A stretch of 64,000 nucleotides of DNA, taken from Carya illinoinensis. Its lineage: Eukaryota > Streptophyta > Magnoliopsida > Fagales > Juglandaceae. The notes under the pieces are model-generated. The model saw only the letters and a program-made list of their open reading frames with translations, ran no database searches and was not told the DNA's origin. Position numbers and translations under genes: made by a program. The stretch is taken from contig NC_056758.1 in NCBI RefSeq assembly GCF_018687715.1, positions 41,862,467 through 41,926,466 on the forward strand, written 5' to 3'. Positions 10,978 through 22,366 of the stretch are shown here, piece after piece. Every line of letters begins with the position of its first letter. The first letter of the stretch is position 1.

Positions 10978-12900
10978 GAAAATAAAGGCCCGCAGCGAGA
11001 GAGAGAGAGAGACGCCTGATGACAATGGAAGATCTACTTTACAGATATAGTTAGGGAGAGGTTACATTGGGCTGTCAATTGTGAAAAGCATTTTGTGAGT
11101 TATTCTTTTAGGGGGCTTCTGGAGCCACCGCTGGGGGCTCCTCCGCTAGGCGGCTTATTTTATTTATTTATTTATTTTTTAAACGTCATTTTTTAATACT
11201 TTTAAATATTATTAAAAAAAAAAAAGGGGAGCAGGAGCTCCAAATCCCTAGCTTTATTCTTAAATATGTATTGGATTGGGTCGTACTATGTGGCTCCTTT
11301 CTAGAAACCAGAATATAAGGACATGTACACCAGAATATAAGGACATGTACACACACATATAACATTAAAAAATGGCCTTACTATAATTGAAAGGGATGAC
11401 GGAACCAAACTCCGGCAAATCCGAAGAACAAAGACTTGACTGTGTCTGATAAAAGGAGCCGGTAAGAAAACGAATCAAATTTTACAGAGAATCGGGAGGG
11501 GTGACGTTCCTCTATCTTCGACACGTCACACCGGCGGTGACCTTAGTTTAAGCCGTCCCTACTACTTTGGAGTTTGGACCATCATTACTAATCAATAAAA
11601 GCTCGATTGTGAATCAATGTTATGTTTCGAGTCGTTCCCTTTTTCAATTAGTTTTACTTATCTTCGGAAGTGGTGGCCATGATGCGATTAGGCTTTTTAT
11701 AGCTTTTCTATACGAATTATTGAATCTACTTTATGGGGTATTAATTTTCCCATTTCTAAATTCCTGAAATAACCACAATATATAAAAGGACATGTTAAAA
11801 AAGCTTATGAATTATTTAAGAGGAGTTGAATGGCCAGAGCTTGATAGCATATGACGGCATGATAGCATATGATTTGGTTTTCTAAATAAAAAATTTGAAT
11901 CCGAAACCTCACTCTTTATATAAAAAATAATAAAAAAATGAGAAGAGTTGAATGAAATTACTTTGACTGTAATTTTAGTCTAAAGCTTGAGCCAAAATTG
12001 TGAAAAACAACAAAAACTTGGGACAGTATATATCATTTTCATGTGGATTGCCAAATCTTATAGTATTGTATTTTGGTCATATTAAGTCGCTAGAATAATA
12101 CATTATCCTAAATAAACATTTAAGTCTATTCTTTATGGAAAACATATTATTTTTTGGAGAGAGAGAGAGAGGGATGAGAGCGCATGATTGGGTAGTCCAA
12201 GACAGTGAGGTGCATTTGAAGTTTTGGGAGTTTGATGATTAAGGTTATGTTTAGATAGTGATGTGATTTTAGATATTCTATGAATAGTAGTAAAAAAGTA
12301 ATAAAAAGTATTAAATAATAGTATAAAATAATAAAAAATATGTGAAAATTTATGATAAAATAATGAATAGTAATAAAATAATCTGACCCAAACTAACCCT
12401 AAAGTTGAGGTCTGGTAGTGGTAGGTATGCTTGCACCTATTGGCAATGCTAATCAAGACTCACAAGTTTGTCAATGATTTTTCTTTAGTTAATTGTTTGG
12501 GTTCATTATTGGGCTTCAGTTGCCCCCAAAAATACTTGGGCTTTTGGTGGGAGTTTAGGCCTAAATTATGGATATCAATGCAAAAATCGAACAAGAGGGT
12601 TGAGGGATTTGGTTTAACCCATCATCTTATCTTCTTATAGTCTGTCGTATTCCACGACTTAAGCCCGTTAGAGCCCATCACAATGGTCACCACCAACATT
12701 ATTTTATTTTATTATGAGAAATCTCGAAAACGCCAATTTTAAGCCTTTAACAGCACAGTTATAAGATATTGCCGGCATCGGGGACGAGCAAGCCTCTGTT
12801 ATGGCAAAAACGAAGGCAGATAAACGAACTAACCGTATAGGTGGCGACGGCAGAGGCGAGCCCAAACCTTTTCTCCTCCTCCGAAACTTAAATACCTTTA
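10978..12900. other. Non-genic part of unit A
   Basis: Upstream DNA of the F-box gene. It contains a GA repeat near 10998, a short element with inverted-looking GGAGCC/GGAGCTCC ends at about 11117-11262, a directly repeated 22-mer (CCAGAATATAAGGACATGTA and two more bases) at about 11308-11350, and a MITE at 12242-12400. No gene is recognised. Confidence 0.5.
12242..12400. mobile_element. Small A/T-rich MITE-like element, copy A
   Basis: About 160 bp from AGGTTATGTTTAGATAG to CCCAAACTAACCCT. The complement of the right end (AGGGTTAGTTTGGG) resembles the left end, with an AATAGTAATAAAA-type core. Its partner in unit B (18452-18587) is shortened at several places. Confidence 0.45.
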
Positions 12901-13808
12901 GAGCATCCCATCAGCATCTGCATACCGATATTCTTTCTATAATTTAAGGATAAATTTTAGAGTTTTGATAAAAATGGCTCTCTATCTCAATTTCTAAAAT
13001 GCGATTTGGGTTTCCAGTTTGTACAGTAATATTTTATATTTGTGCATCGACTGCTTGTCCCCAAATTATTTTTCTCTTTTTCAGTCCCGCGTTTCTCTTC
13101 TCTGGACAGTTGGGTGGCCGTGCGAAATCACCTCCTCGACTCCTCCCTCGCAATCAGACGAATCTTGCACCGAATGTGGGTAATTTCTAAACTTTCGGTT
13201 TCCTCCATGGCTGGATTCTCATATTCTCTCTCTCTTTCTATGTTTCAGCACCTTCCATGGCTGGACTTTGTGAGAATCGGGATCCTCCATGGTTGGCCAC
13301 TGAGCTTGTCTATCTCAAAAACAAAATCTCTCATCTCGGTTTTATCGTGGTTGTAGTGATTTACTGTGATCTATTATTACTTAAATCTCTAGATTTTTAT
13401 ATGTATGATCAGAAAATCCTAGCTATTGAGTACTCTTCTAATTAAATTTGTTATCACGTTAGAAAATGCACTAATTAATAAAAAAATTATTTTCATAATA
13501 CGAATTTCAATTTAAAAAAAAAATACTGTATTAGATTGTCAAAATCTTCAATAAATATTTAGTAAAAAGTGATATTTGAAAAAAAAGATAATAAGATAAA
13601 AGAGTTAGTAATTAAGATTGTAAATGGAAGAGAGAGAAAAAAATAATAAAAAAGAATAGAGAAATATTATTTAAAAGAATAGAAATAGGGATGAAAAATG
13701 AGATGTAGGAGGTTTTTTGAAAATAAATAAATTTTAAATATAAATTTAAAGAAATAAATATTTGAGTTAAATTATAGAGGCTATGATGTAAAACCGGACG
13801 AGATACTC
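12901..13808. mobile_element. PIF/Harbinger-like element carrying a gene-like segment, copy A
   Basis: Left end GAGCATCCCATCAG at 12901, preceded by TTA. The right end reads as GAGTATCTCGTCCG on the other strand and is followed by TTA. A TTA target duplication and 14-bp inverted ends fit the PIF/Harbinger superfamily. No transposase is present. The centre (about 13080-13340) is not A/T-rich. It has an open stretch including DSWVAVRNHLLDSSLAIRRI, then a GTAATT...TTTCAG interval of about 85 bp, then MAGLCENRDPPWLATELV. That looks like exon-intron-exon structure captured from a host gene, as in Pack-type transposons. I do not recognise the donor gene. Confidence 0.5.
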
Positions 13809-13968
13809 TTAGAGCAGTTTCGGAGTCCAGAAAGTCGAGCCCCTTCTCGTACTAATTCAGTAGCGGGTAGCCTCTACGTGAGTGAGTCCTTTTTCTCAAC
13901 TTTTCTCTATTAACTTTTCTCTCCCAACCAAACGAACCTCAGCCAAGACGACACACACAGAACGAGAT

Positions 13969-14161
13969 ATGGCTTTTACAGGGAAGGAGATGAGATGATG
14001 AAGAAAGTGCTTAAGAAGGGTGGGGAGAATAACTTGGCACCGGGACTCTTTGAAGAAGTGCATACCGGACAGCAAGGTGGTGATGGGCAGGGCCAAGCGC
14101 GGCCTCTATACCGGCCGCCACATCCAGTTCTTCAATCGCGTCGCGAAGACGGCGGTAATAG
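13969..14161 (+). pseudogene. Mitochondrial ribosomal protein bL28 (L28/L24m) exon 1, broken copy A
   Basis: The reading begins MAFTGKEM and includes SLKKCIPDSKVVMGRAKRGL and TGRHIQF, matching plant mitochondrial large-subunit protein bL28. A 5-bp duplication (GAGATGAGATG) creates a stop after nine codons. A later deletion before SLKKC shifts the frame again. The splice donor, expected as AA/GTATGT, reads GCATGT. The same lesions occur in copy B, so decay preceded the tandem duplication. No exon 2 follows within unit A: the duplication breakpoint falls inside the intron. Confidence 0.8.
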
Positions 14162-14741
14162 CATGTACTCTTACTTCTCCTCCCCACCGTCGACCCGGTC
14201 TCTCTTATTTGCTCAATTTGCCCTTTTTTCTGTTTTCAATTTTATTAACGGTATTTTTCAATGAAAGAGTCAGAAATATTGCCATATTGGGTATGCGTTC
14301 TGTTTTTGCTAGTGGGTCTTTATATTTATAACTGCTTTGCGGTACCGTTATATAGTACTGGGATTTCGTTCTGCTTTGCGGTATCGTCATTTGGAAGTTT
14401 TGCGTACCGTTATATAGCTCTATGCTGGTTATGAAACTAGTGATAATAGCAATAGGATTGAGATGCGAAGTTTTATAAAGGCGAAAAGGCTTGCAATAAT
14501 TGAGCTTTCTCTTTGTTTGCTTCTGCAATAATATTTTCAATACAATACGCTGCCATGCTCCCGGCAGGGTAGTTTACAGTATCATATTTATCTGTGATTG
14601 TTTTGTTTTTCATAAATAAGAAATTTGACTGTGATTGTTTTGATAACGTGATGATCTGATAGTTGTTGATTTGATTTTAATGGTTTGTTTTTGGGAACAA
14701 AAATGCTATGCTTACTGAGACATGGCTTCCGATTGGGTCTC
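14162..14741. other. Partial intron of the bL28m pseudogene, unit A
   Basis: Matches the first about 580 bp of the pseudogene intron in unit B and stops abruptly at the duplication junction at 14741/14742. No gene is present. Confidence 0.65.
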
Positions 14742-14920
14742 GATCAAATGAACCTTAGACTAACAAAAAAACAAAAAAACCTCCTTTTACTTCTCAACTA
14801 CTTATAAAAAAAGTTCAGAAATAGTACGATACAGAAGCTTTTATGGACTTGCAGATATCAGTACATGGTAAAGAAAGGGGAACAAAATATAGAGATCAGA
14901 GAGCTGTCAAATTGTATATG

Positions 14921-15121
14921 TTACTGAATAACCAAACGTCTGGCACAGATGGTGCAGTAGAATTTGCGCTTGGTTTTGAAGTAGAGAGGCACAAAGCAGA
15001 ACCTCCACTGGCTCTTGACGTCCATAGCTTGTATCATCCCTCCACAGTACGGACACGCCCCCGGTGCTGGCTGCCTAGACGTTACCCTCTCATCCTCGTC
15101 GCAAACAAACACCAGACACAT
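14921..15121 (-). CDS. Small CxxC zinc-ribbon-like protein, copy B
   Basis: 66 residues, with both paired-cysteine motifs (CPYCGG, CTICARRL) and the QWRFCF / FKTKRKFYC core intact. It differs from copy A at three positions: R for K before QPAPG, M for I after CPYCGG, and K for E in DVESQW. The glutamate of copy A is, as I recall, the family norm, so copy B may be less constrained. The GAA leader tract is shorter. Function unknown, as for copy A. Confidence 0.72.
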   Translation of the reverse strand: MCLVFVCDEDERVTSRQPAPGACPYCGGMIQAMDVKSQWRFCFVPLYFKTKRKFYCTICARRLVIQ

Positions 15122-15846
15122 CCTTCTTCTTCTTCTTCTTTCTTTAAGTTATCAGGTCTGTATTACGTTGAGAATTGACAAACCTGAAAGTATAGTTGAT
15201 TGCTGGTTCGACTTTGACGATGTTGTGCGGACGGAGGATGCGAGTGGGGTGGTTTGCTTTTTAAAGAAGGGTCTCGAGTTCTGGATGGATTGAGCTAGGT
15301 CTGGATTCGTGGAAGGTGGACTTCCCTCTGTAAGAAGCGCGTGTCTAGAAGATTCGACCGACCTATATTTTTCAACATTCTTATCTCTAAAGAATCTTAT
15401 GTCATAATCGCGTTCAGATGCAAATTTCTCCTAATAATGTGTCCTCCTGTTTCTGTAGATGAGGTGGACAATGGACGCGTGTTCACATTACTTTTTTTAT
15501 TTTTTTCAGAAGACTAATGCGTGAGTCTATATTCATAGCTGATTTTTTCTCGTCCAGTCGGCAATATTTACCTTACTTTTTGGCTGGAGCTTCGTACGTA
15601 CGTTGGTTGTAAAGCTTGAATGAGTTGTTTTTTGTTTAGTTTTTGGTTGTCTTGCAGTTAAAGTTGAATGAGTTAACGACGGGCTTGACCGCTTACCAAA
15701 ATCCAAAAGAAGCCTTAAATTTGGAAAACGTAGAAAGATAAAGTGCCCAATATAGACAAAAGGAAAAGAAAAAAAAGAAAAAGGTAGAACTGTATCATGT
15801 TTATATACAGCATCAATGGTGATTATGATGAATCCGATGATGTTTA

Positions 15847-16980
15847 TCATCCATAGAGTACCTGACAATTAAGAGGAGAAAAGCCGTTAAACGTTTCTGG
15901 AGCCGCCAATACCTCCCACTCCACCCTGAATTCCCACTTCTTATTATTTCCTTCAAACACCTTCCCCACCACCACGTGTAATCCACGCGACACCACGTAT
16001 ACACTCCCCTCCACCCCATTCACTGCGAACGGTCTCCTCATTGCCTCTCGCGGTAGCTTCTCGCCACCCACATACCTCCACGTGTCATCATCCGGAACGT
16101 ACACCTTCATCGGACAATCTCCGTACTCTGATATCACAAACAGCCTCCCACCCAGTACTACACTCAGCCCTGACCACCCTTCCCTCATCCCTTTGCTCAT
16201 CATCCACCACCTATTCTCATCTGGATCGTAAACTCCACCTCTGGGCGAGTATCTGAATGGCCACGTCCACCCTTCTGTCACGTACAACCTGTTCTCCACC
16301 ACAGCGGAGTCGTGCCTCACTAATCCCATGCCTAACGTGGCCGCCTCAGTCCACGTGTCGCTTTCTGGATCATAGCGCTCTGCGGCTGTGATTTGATCTG
16401 TGGTGCTGGACCCACTGTCTCCAACGGCAATGATCTTTCCTTTAATACTCCCAGCCGCGAAAAATGATCCCTTGAATGGCAAAGGCGACGCTACTGACCA
16501 TTGATTCGTTGATGTAGAGTAGACAAACGTGGTATGCGTGGTAGTTTCTGCGCCTGACCGCACACCATTACCACCCAAAACGAAGAGTTTCCCCTGACGT
16601 GGCAGTGAAGCACACGCAATCCCAGATTGACACGCGGCGATGGGACATGGCATGGGAGGTAAGGCAAACCAACGTCTGGATCGCGGGTCCAGAGACTGCC
16701 ATTGAATACTGGCCGTCGATTCTTGAAACGCCAGTACGAAAATATAAGGCAGAGAAAGTGATAGGGCTGTCTTGTGGATCAGAAAGCTAGCGTCTGTAAT
16801 GGCTCGTTTCCACGAAGATGAAACCGATCGTGCCAAAGCTTGGTACGGGTATGGAAGGAAAAAAAGGCACAGTTCGGCAATCTCGTCCGGTAACCCTGGA
16901 ATCAAGGGCTCGGAATTCTTGTGACTCTCTTCAGGACCTTCAGTTTCCAGCGTCGTGGATGAAGATCCCGGAATCGGCAT
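15847..16980 (-). CDS. F-box/kelch-repeat protein, copy B
   Basis: A 377-residue single-exon protein with the same F-box (residues about 25-62) and kelch blades as copy A. The eight replacements are G19S, F92I, V219G, R259W, D277G, K307E, A-to-V in GLHAVVG and F-to-L in FSPFNCQ (copy A first). There is no stop or frameshift. Several fall in predicted loops between kelch strands, where substrates are usually contacted (inference). The TATA box and leader are conserved with copy A, so both copies are probably expressed. Expected role: substrate receptor of an SCF ubiquitin ligase. Confidence 0.92.
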   Translation of the reverse strand: MPIPGSSSTTLETEGPEESHKNSEPLIPGLPDEIAELCLFFLPYPYQALARSVSSSWKRAITDASFLIHKTALSLSLPYIFVLAFQESTASIQWQSLDPRSRRWFALPPMPCPIAACQSGIACASLPRQGKLFVLGGNGVRSGAETTTHTTFVYSTSTNQWSVASPLPFKGSFFAAGSIKGKIIAVGDSGSSTTDQITAAERYDPESDTWTEAATLGMGLVRHDSAVVENRLYVTEGWTWPFRYSPRGGVYDPDENRWWMMSKGMREGWSGLSVVLGGRLFVISEYGDCPMKVYVPDDDTWRYVGGEKLPREAMRRPFAVNGVEGSVYVVSRGLHVVVGKVFEGNNKKWEFRVEWEVLAAPETFNGFSPLNCQVLYG

Positions 16981-17178
16981 TCTTGAAATCTAAGACTGGT
17001 ACCAAAAAAAACCTAAGAAGAAGATTTGTTGATGTAAGATTGCTGATACCTTTAGAATTCGAGAAATTGAGGAACTTTCGATGATTATGTAGACTATTGT
17101 GAAGTGGGGGAAAACTGTTAAAAGTGGATCGACAACATGGAATGGTTATTTGCAGTTTGCAGAGCTTTTTCTCCGGAA

Positions 17179-17187
17179 ATATATAGG
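17179..17187 (-). promoter_or_regulatory. TATA box of F-box/kelch copy B
   Basis: Same motif, context and distance as in unit A (10969-10977). Confidence 0.5.
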
Positions 17188-19074
17188 AAAATAAAGGCCC
17201 GCAGCGAGAGAGAGAGAGAGAGACGCCTGATGACGATGGAAGATCTACTTTACAGATATAGTTAGGGAGAGGTTACATTGGGCTGTCAATTGTGAAAAGC
17301 ATTTTGTGAGTTATTCTTTTAGGGGGCTTCTGGAGCCACCGCTGGGGGCTCCTCCCGCTAGCGGCTTATTTTATTTATTTTTTTATTTTTCAAATATTAT
17401 TTTTTAATACTTTTAAATATTATTAAAAAAAAAATGGGAGCAGGAGCTCCAAATCCCTAGTTTTATTCTTAAATATGTATTGGGTTGGGTCATACTCTGT
17501 GGCTCCTTTCTAGAAACCAGAATATAAGGACGTGTACACCAGAATATGAGGACGTGTACACACGCATATAACATTAAAAAATGGCCTTACTATAATTGAA
17601 AGGGATGACGGAACCAAACTCCGGCAAATCCGAAGAACAAAGACTTGACTGTGTCTGATAAAAGGAGCCGGTAAGAAAACGAATCAAATTTTACAGAGAA
17701 TCGGGAGGGGTGACGTTCCTCTATCTTCGACACGTCACACCGGCGGTGACCTTAGTTTAAGCCGTCCCTACTACTTTGGACCATCATTACTAATCAATAA
17801 AAGCTTGATTGTGAATCAATGTTATGTTTCGAGTCTTTCCCTTTTCTAATTAGTTTTACTTATCTTCGGAAGTGGTGGCCATGATGCGATTAGGCTTTTT
17901 ACAGCTTTTCTATACGAATTATTGAATCTACTTTATGGGGTATTAATTTTCCCCTTTCTAAATTCCTGAAATAACCACAATATATAAAAGGACATGTTAA
18001 AAAAGCTTATGAATTATTTAAGAGGAGTTGAATGGCCAGAGCTTGATACCATATGACAGTCTGATAGCATATAATCTGGTTTTCTAAATAAAAAATTTGA
18101 ATCCGAAACCTCACTCCTTATATAAATAATAATAAAAAAAATCAAAAGAGTTGAATTAAATTACTTTGACTGTAATTTTATTTTAAAGCTTGAGCCAAAA
18201 TTGTGAAAAACAACAAAAACTTGGGACAGTATATATCATTTTCATGTGGATTGCCAAATTTTATAGTATTGTATTTTGGTCATATTAAGTCGCTAGAATA
18301 ATACATTATCCTAAATAAACATTACAAGGGTTTAAGTCTATTCTTTATGGAAAACATATTATTTTTTGGAGAGAGAGAGAGGGATGAGAGCGCATGATTG
18401 GGTAGTCCAAGACAGTGAGGTGCATTTGAAGTTTTGGGACTTTGATGATTAAGGTTAGATAGTGAGGTGATTTTAGATATTTTATAAATAATAGTAAATC
18501 AGTAATAAAAAAGTATTAAATAATAGTATAAAATAATAAAAAATATGTGAAAATTAATAATAAAATAATCTGACCAAAACTAACCCTAAGTTGAGTGGTA
18601 GGTATGCTTGCACCTATTGGCAATGCTGATCAAGACTCACAAGTTTGTCAATGATTTTTCTTTCGTTAATTGTTTGGGTTCATTATTGGGCTTCAGTTGC
18701 CCCCAAAAATACTTGAGCTTTTGCTGGGTGTTTAGGCCTAAATTATGGATATCAATGCAAAAATCGAACAAGAGGGTTGAGGGATTGGGTTTAACCCATC
18801 ATCTTATCTTATAGTCTGTCATATTCCACGACTTAAGCCCGCTAGAGCCCATCACAATGGTCACCACCAACATTATTTTATTTTATTATGAGAAATCTCG
18901 AAAACGCCAATTTTAAGCCTTTAACAGCACAGTTATAAGATATTTCCGGCATCGGGGACGAGCAAGCCTCTGTTATGGCAAAAACGAAGGCAGATAAACG
19001 AACTAACCGTATAGGTGGCGACGGCAGAGGCGAGCCCAAACCTTTTCTCCTCCTCCGAAACTTAAATACCTTTA
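17188..19074. other. Non-genic part of unit B
   Basis: Counterpart of 10978-12900, with small indels. It keeps the GA repeat, the GGAGCC element, the repeated 22-mer (now with ACGTGT) and a shortened MITE at 18452-18587. No gene. Confidence 0.5.
18452..18587. mobile_element. Small A/T-rich MITE-like element, copy B
   Basis: Deleted version of 12242-12400: it lacks TGTTTA near the left end and about 20 bp before the right end. Confidence 0.4.
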
Positions 19075-19963
19075 GAGCATCCCAGCATCTGCATACCGAG
19101 ATTGTTTCTATAATTTGAGGATAAATTTTAGAGTTTTGATAAAAATGGCTCTCTATCCCAATTTCTAAAATACGATTTGGGTTTCGGTTTGTATAGTAAT
19201 ATTCCATATTTGTGTATTGACTATTTGTCTCCAAATTATTTTTCTCTTTTTTGGTCTCGCGTTTCTCTTCTATGGACAGTTGGGTGGCCGTACGAAATCA
19301 CCTCCTTGACTCCTCCCTCGCAATCAGACGAATCTTGCACCGAATGTGGGTAATTTCTACACTTTCGGTTTCCTCCATGGCTGGATTCTCATATTCTCTC
19401 TCTTTCTATGTTTCGGCACCTTCCATGGCTGGACTTTGTGAGAATCGGGATCCTCCATGGTTGGCCACCGAGCTTGTCTATCTCAAAAACAAAATCTCTC
19501 ATCTCGGTTTCATCATGGTTATAGTGATTTACCATGATTTATTATTACTTAAACCTTTAGATTTTTATATGTATGATCTGAAAATCCTAGCTATTGAGTA
19601 TTCTTTTAATTAAATTTGTTATCACGTTAGAAAATGTATTAATTAATAAAAAAATTTATTTTTATAATATGAATTTCAATTTAAAAAAAAATACTGTATT
19701 GGATAGTTAAAATTTTCAATAAATATTTAGTAGAAAGTGATATTTGAAAAAAAAGATAATAAGATAAAAAAGTTAATAATTAAGTTTGTAAATGGAAGAG
19801 AGAGAAAAAAGTAATAAAAAAGAATAGAGAAATATTATTTAAAAGAATAGAAATAGAAATGAGAAATGAGATGCAGGAAGTTTTTAAAAGATAAATAAAT
19901 TTAAAAAAATAAATATTTAAATTAAATTATAGGAACGATGATGTAAAAACTGATGGGATTCTC
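19075..19963. mobile_element. PIF/Harbinger-like element with gene-like segment, copy B
   Basis: The left end GAGCATCCCAGCATC follows TTA. The right end CTGATGGGATTCTC precedes TTA and is the clean inverse of the unit A left end, which confirms the terminal inverted repeat. The internal segment keeps DSWVAVRNHLLDSSLAIRRI and MAGLCENRDPPWLATELV with a few changes. It was carried into place by the tandem duplication, not by an independent insertion. Confidence 0.5.
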
Positions 19964-20123
19964 TTAGACCAGTTTCGGAGTCCAGAAAGTCGAGCCCCTT
20001 GTCGTACTAATTCAGTAGCGGGTAGCCTCTACGTGAGTGAGTCCTTTTTCTCAACTTTTCTCTATTAACTTTTCTCTCCCAACCAAACGAACCTCAGCCA
20101 AGACGACACACACAGAACGAGAT

Positions 20124-20317
20124 ATGGCGTTTACAGGGAAGGAGATGAGATGATGAAGAAAGTGCTTAAGAACGGGTGGGGAGAATAACTTGGCACCGGA
20201 ACTCTTTGAAGAAGTGCATACCGGACAGCAAGGTGGTGATGGGCAGGGCCAAGCGCGGCCTCTATACCGGCCGCCACATCCAGTTCTTCAATCGCGTCGC
20301 GAAGGCGGCGGTAATAA
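20124..20317 (+). pseudogene. Mitochondrial ribosomal protein bL28 exon 1, broken copy B
   Basis: Shares with copy A the 5-bp duplication, the deletion before SLKKCIPDSKVV and the GCATGT donor. It is marginally closer to the expected sequence at its end (GGTAATAAGC). This copy is collinear with exon 2 at 22367, so together they represent the original locus. Confidence 0.8.
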
Positions 20318-22366
20318 GCATGTACTCTTACTTCTCCTCCCCACCGTCCCGGTCTCTCTTATTTGCTCAATTTGCCCTTTTTTCTGTTTTCAATTTTATT
20401 AACGGTATTTTTCAATGAAAGAGTCAGAAATATTGCCATATTGGGTATGCGTTCTGTTTTTGCTAGTGGGTCTTTATATTTATAACTGCTTTGCGGTACC
20501 GTTATATAGTACTGGGATTTCGTTCTGCTTTGCGGTATCGTCATTTGGAAGTTTTGCGTACCATTATATAGCTCTATGCTGGTTATGAAACTAGTGATAA
20601 TAGCAATAGGATTGAGATGCGAGGTTTTATAAAGGCGAAAAGGCTTGCAATAATTGAGCTTTCTCTTTGTTTGCTTCTGCAATAATATTTTCAATACAAT
20701 ACGCTGCCATGCTCCCGGCAGGGTAGTTTACGGTATCAATTTATCTGTGATTGTTTTGTTTTTCATAAATAAGAAATTTGACTGTGATTGTTTTGATAAC
20801 GTGATGCTCTGATAGTTGTTGATTTGATTTTAATGGTTTGTTTTTGGGAACAAAAATGCTATGCTTACTGAGACATGGCTCCCGATTGGGTCTCGACTTT
20901 TTTTTTTTCCTTTCTTACTTAGCAATTAAGGAAGCATTTTTTTTTTTTTTAGTGATGTTGTGAATTTTTTTTCTTAGTAAATATTTAATAATATTAAAAA
21001 AATCAAAAGAAAACTTTTGTTCTTCTCGGAACCGAGCACTGCTCGGTTAGGAAGAGCTGTAAAGAAAGATGCGTCTATGAGGGTTTTGTTTATACTGGGG
21101 ATTGGGTGGTGTGCTAATTGGTTTTTCTTTTATAGTTGGTTTTTCACCGAGGACTGATCTGTATTCTATTAGTGTTTTTGTTTATATAACTAGTTAAGTA
21201 ATATTACGATAGTCGTGGATAGGATATTATTAAAAAATTAATTATTTTTTACGTGAGACTTATATTTATTTATTTTTTTAAAATAATTAGAAGGTTGTAC
21301 ACTCGTAACTTTCAACCATCATTTCTCTAACCAGTTTTACTTTCAACTATCATTTCTCTAACCAGTTTTGCCTCGAATGATTCCTGATCTATAGCTAGAA
21401 TTCCTAGCATGCTCTAATTACGTGCTGTAAAATGCATGTAATACCAGTGGTAGTAGCAAGTGAACTGAAGGAGGTTTTACTTGAAATTAAAGACCAAAGG
21501 CCCTAATGAATCTGACTTTTCTTTAATAATATTAGACACATGTTGAATGTTGTGTTTCCTTTCAAGAATTTGTATTTTTTGCTTCACGCTAGTGACATCG
21601 TTCTGATTGAAAGTTTGAAACTGAGCCCAGGGTCCTTTGTCCTAGAAAAATTCGAGCTGTTGTATATGGTTCTCTCTCTCTCTCTCTCTCTCTCTATATG
21701 TATATATTCTTTTAATTTTTAAAAGAGATGAAGCGTAAAAATGGTTATATCTTATGCCCATTGAACTAGGAATAATGCATTGTGAAGGACGTCTTTAATT
21801 CTACTTGATTAAATGAAGTATTGAAGCATTTGCATGAGCTGCTGATTCCTTGGAGTCTCCTTTATGATTTAAGTGATTCAAGGGGATTATATAACCATCG
21901 TTGCTCATTGGTGCATATATATTTCTTCTAGCCACACCATTGGATCCTCACTGGACTTGACTTGACTTGATAATGGAAAAGGCTATATCGTGCTTGGATA
22001 AAACGTGAATACACCCACTTGTATTTTTTCTGAATGAATACATCCACTTCGATTATTTCTGATGAAGGCATATGATGTGGACAACTTCTATTCAAGTATT
22101 AGAAGTGCTTATTGATATGGTATATTTGTTTGTTTTGTCTAGGTTTGGATTGGGATTTTACAAAGTGGCATGTGGTGATCACTAAGTCTGGACATTCATG
22201 CTATATGGTATATATTGTTGTGTTGGTGCCATTACAGCTCATAGGATGAAGCTGTATTATTGACCGAGTCTCGTGTTCGCTACTCTTAGCATCATGATGT
22301 TCTGTTGCCTTTTATCAACTTGAAGAACTATATTATTGACAACTTTCTCTGCAACTGTGGTGATAG
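20318..22366. other. Intron of the bL28m pseudogene
   Basis: The first part is shared with unit A; after about 20895 the DNA is unique. It holds T-runs, a (CT)n tract at about 21668-21695 and no recognisable gene. It ends at a plausible AG acceptor (GTGATAG). Confidence 0.55.

Larger units (their letters stand above)
8534..14741. repeat. 6.2-kb tandem duplication, unit A
   Basis: Starts at GATCAAATGAACC (8534) and ends where the same motif begins again (14742). It carries the CxxC mini-protein gene, the F-box/kelch gene, a PIF-like element and exon 1 of the bL28m pseudogene. Unit B matches it nearly throughout with small indels: the offset is 6207-6210 bp over the coding genes and falls to 6154 bp at the far end. 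The two F-box proteins differ at 8 of 377 residues. Confidence 0.95.
14742..20895. repeat. 6.2-kb tandem duplication, unit B
   Basis: Same orientation and gene content as unit A, adjoining it directly. Homology with unit A stops at GGGTCTCGA (about 20895): unit A continues there into GATCAAATG (unit B), whereas unit B continues into a T-run and unique DNA. Only one or two bases (GA) are shared at the junction, suggesting end-joining rather than recombination between long repeats. Confidence 0.95.
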
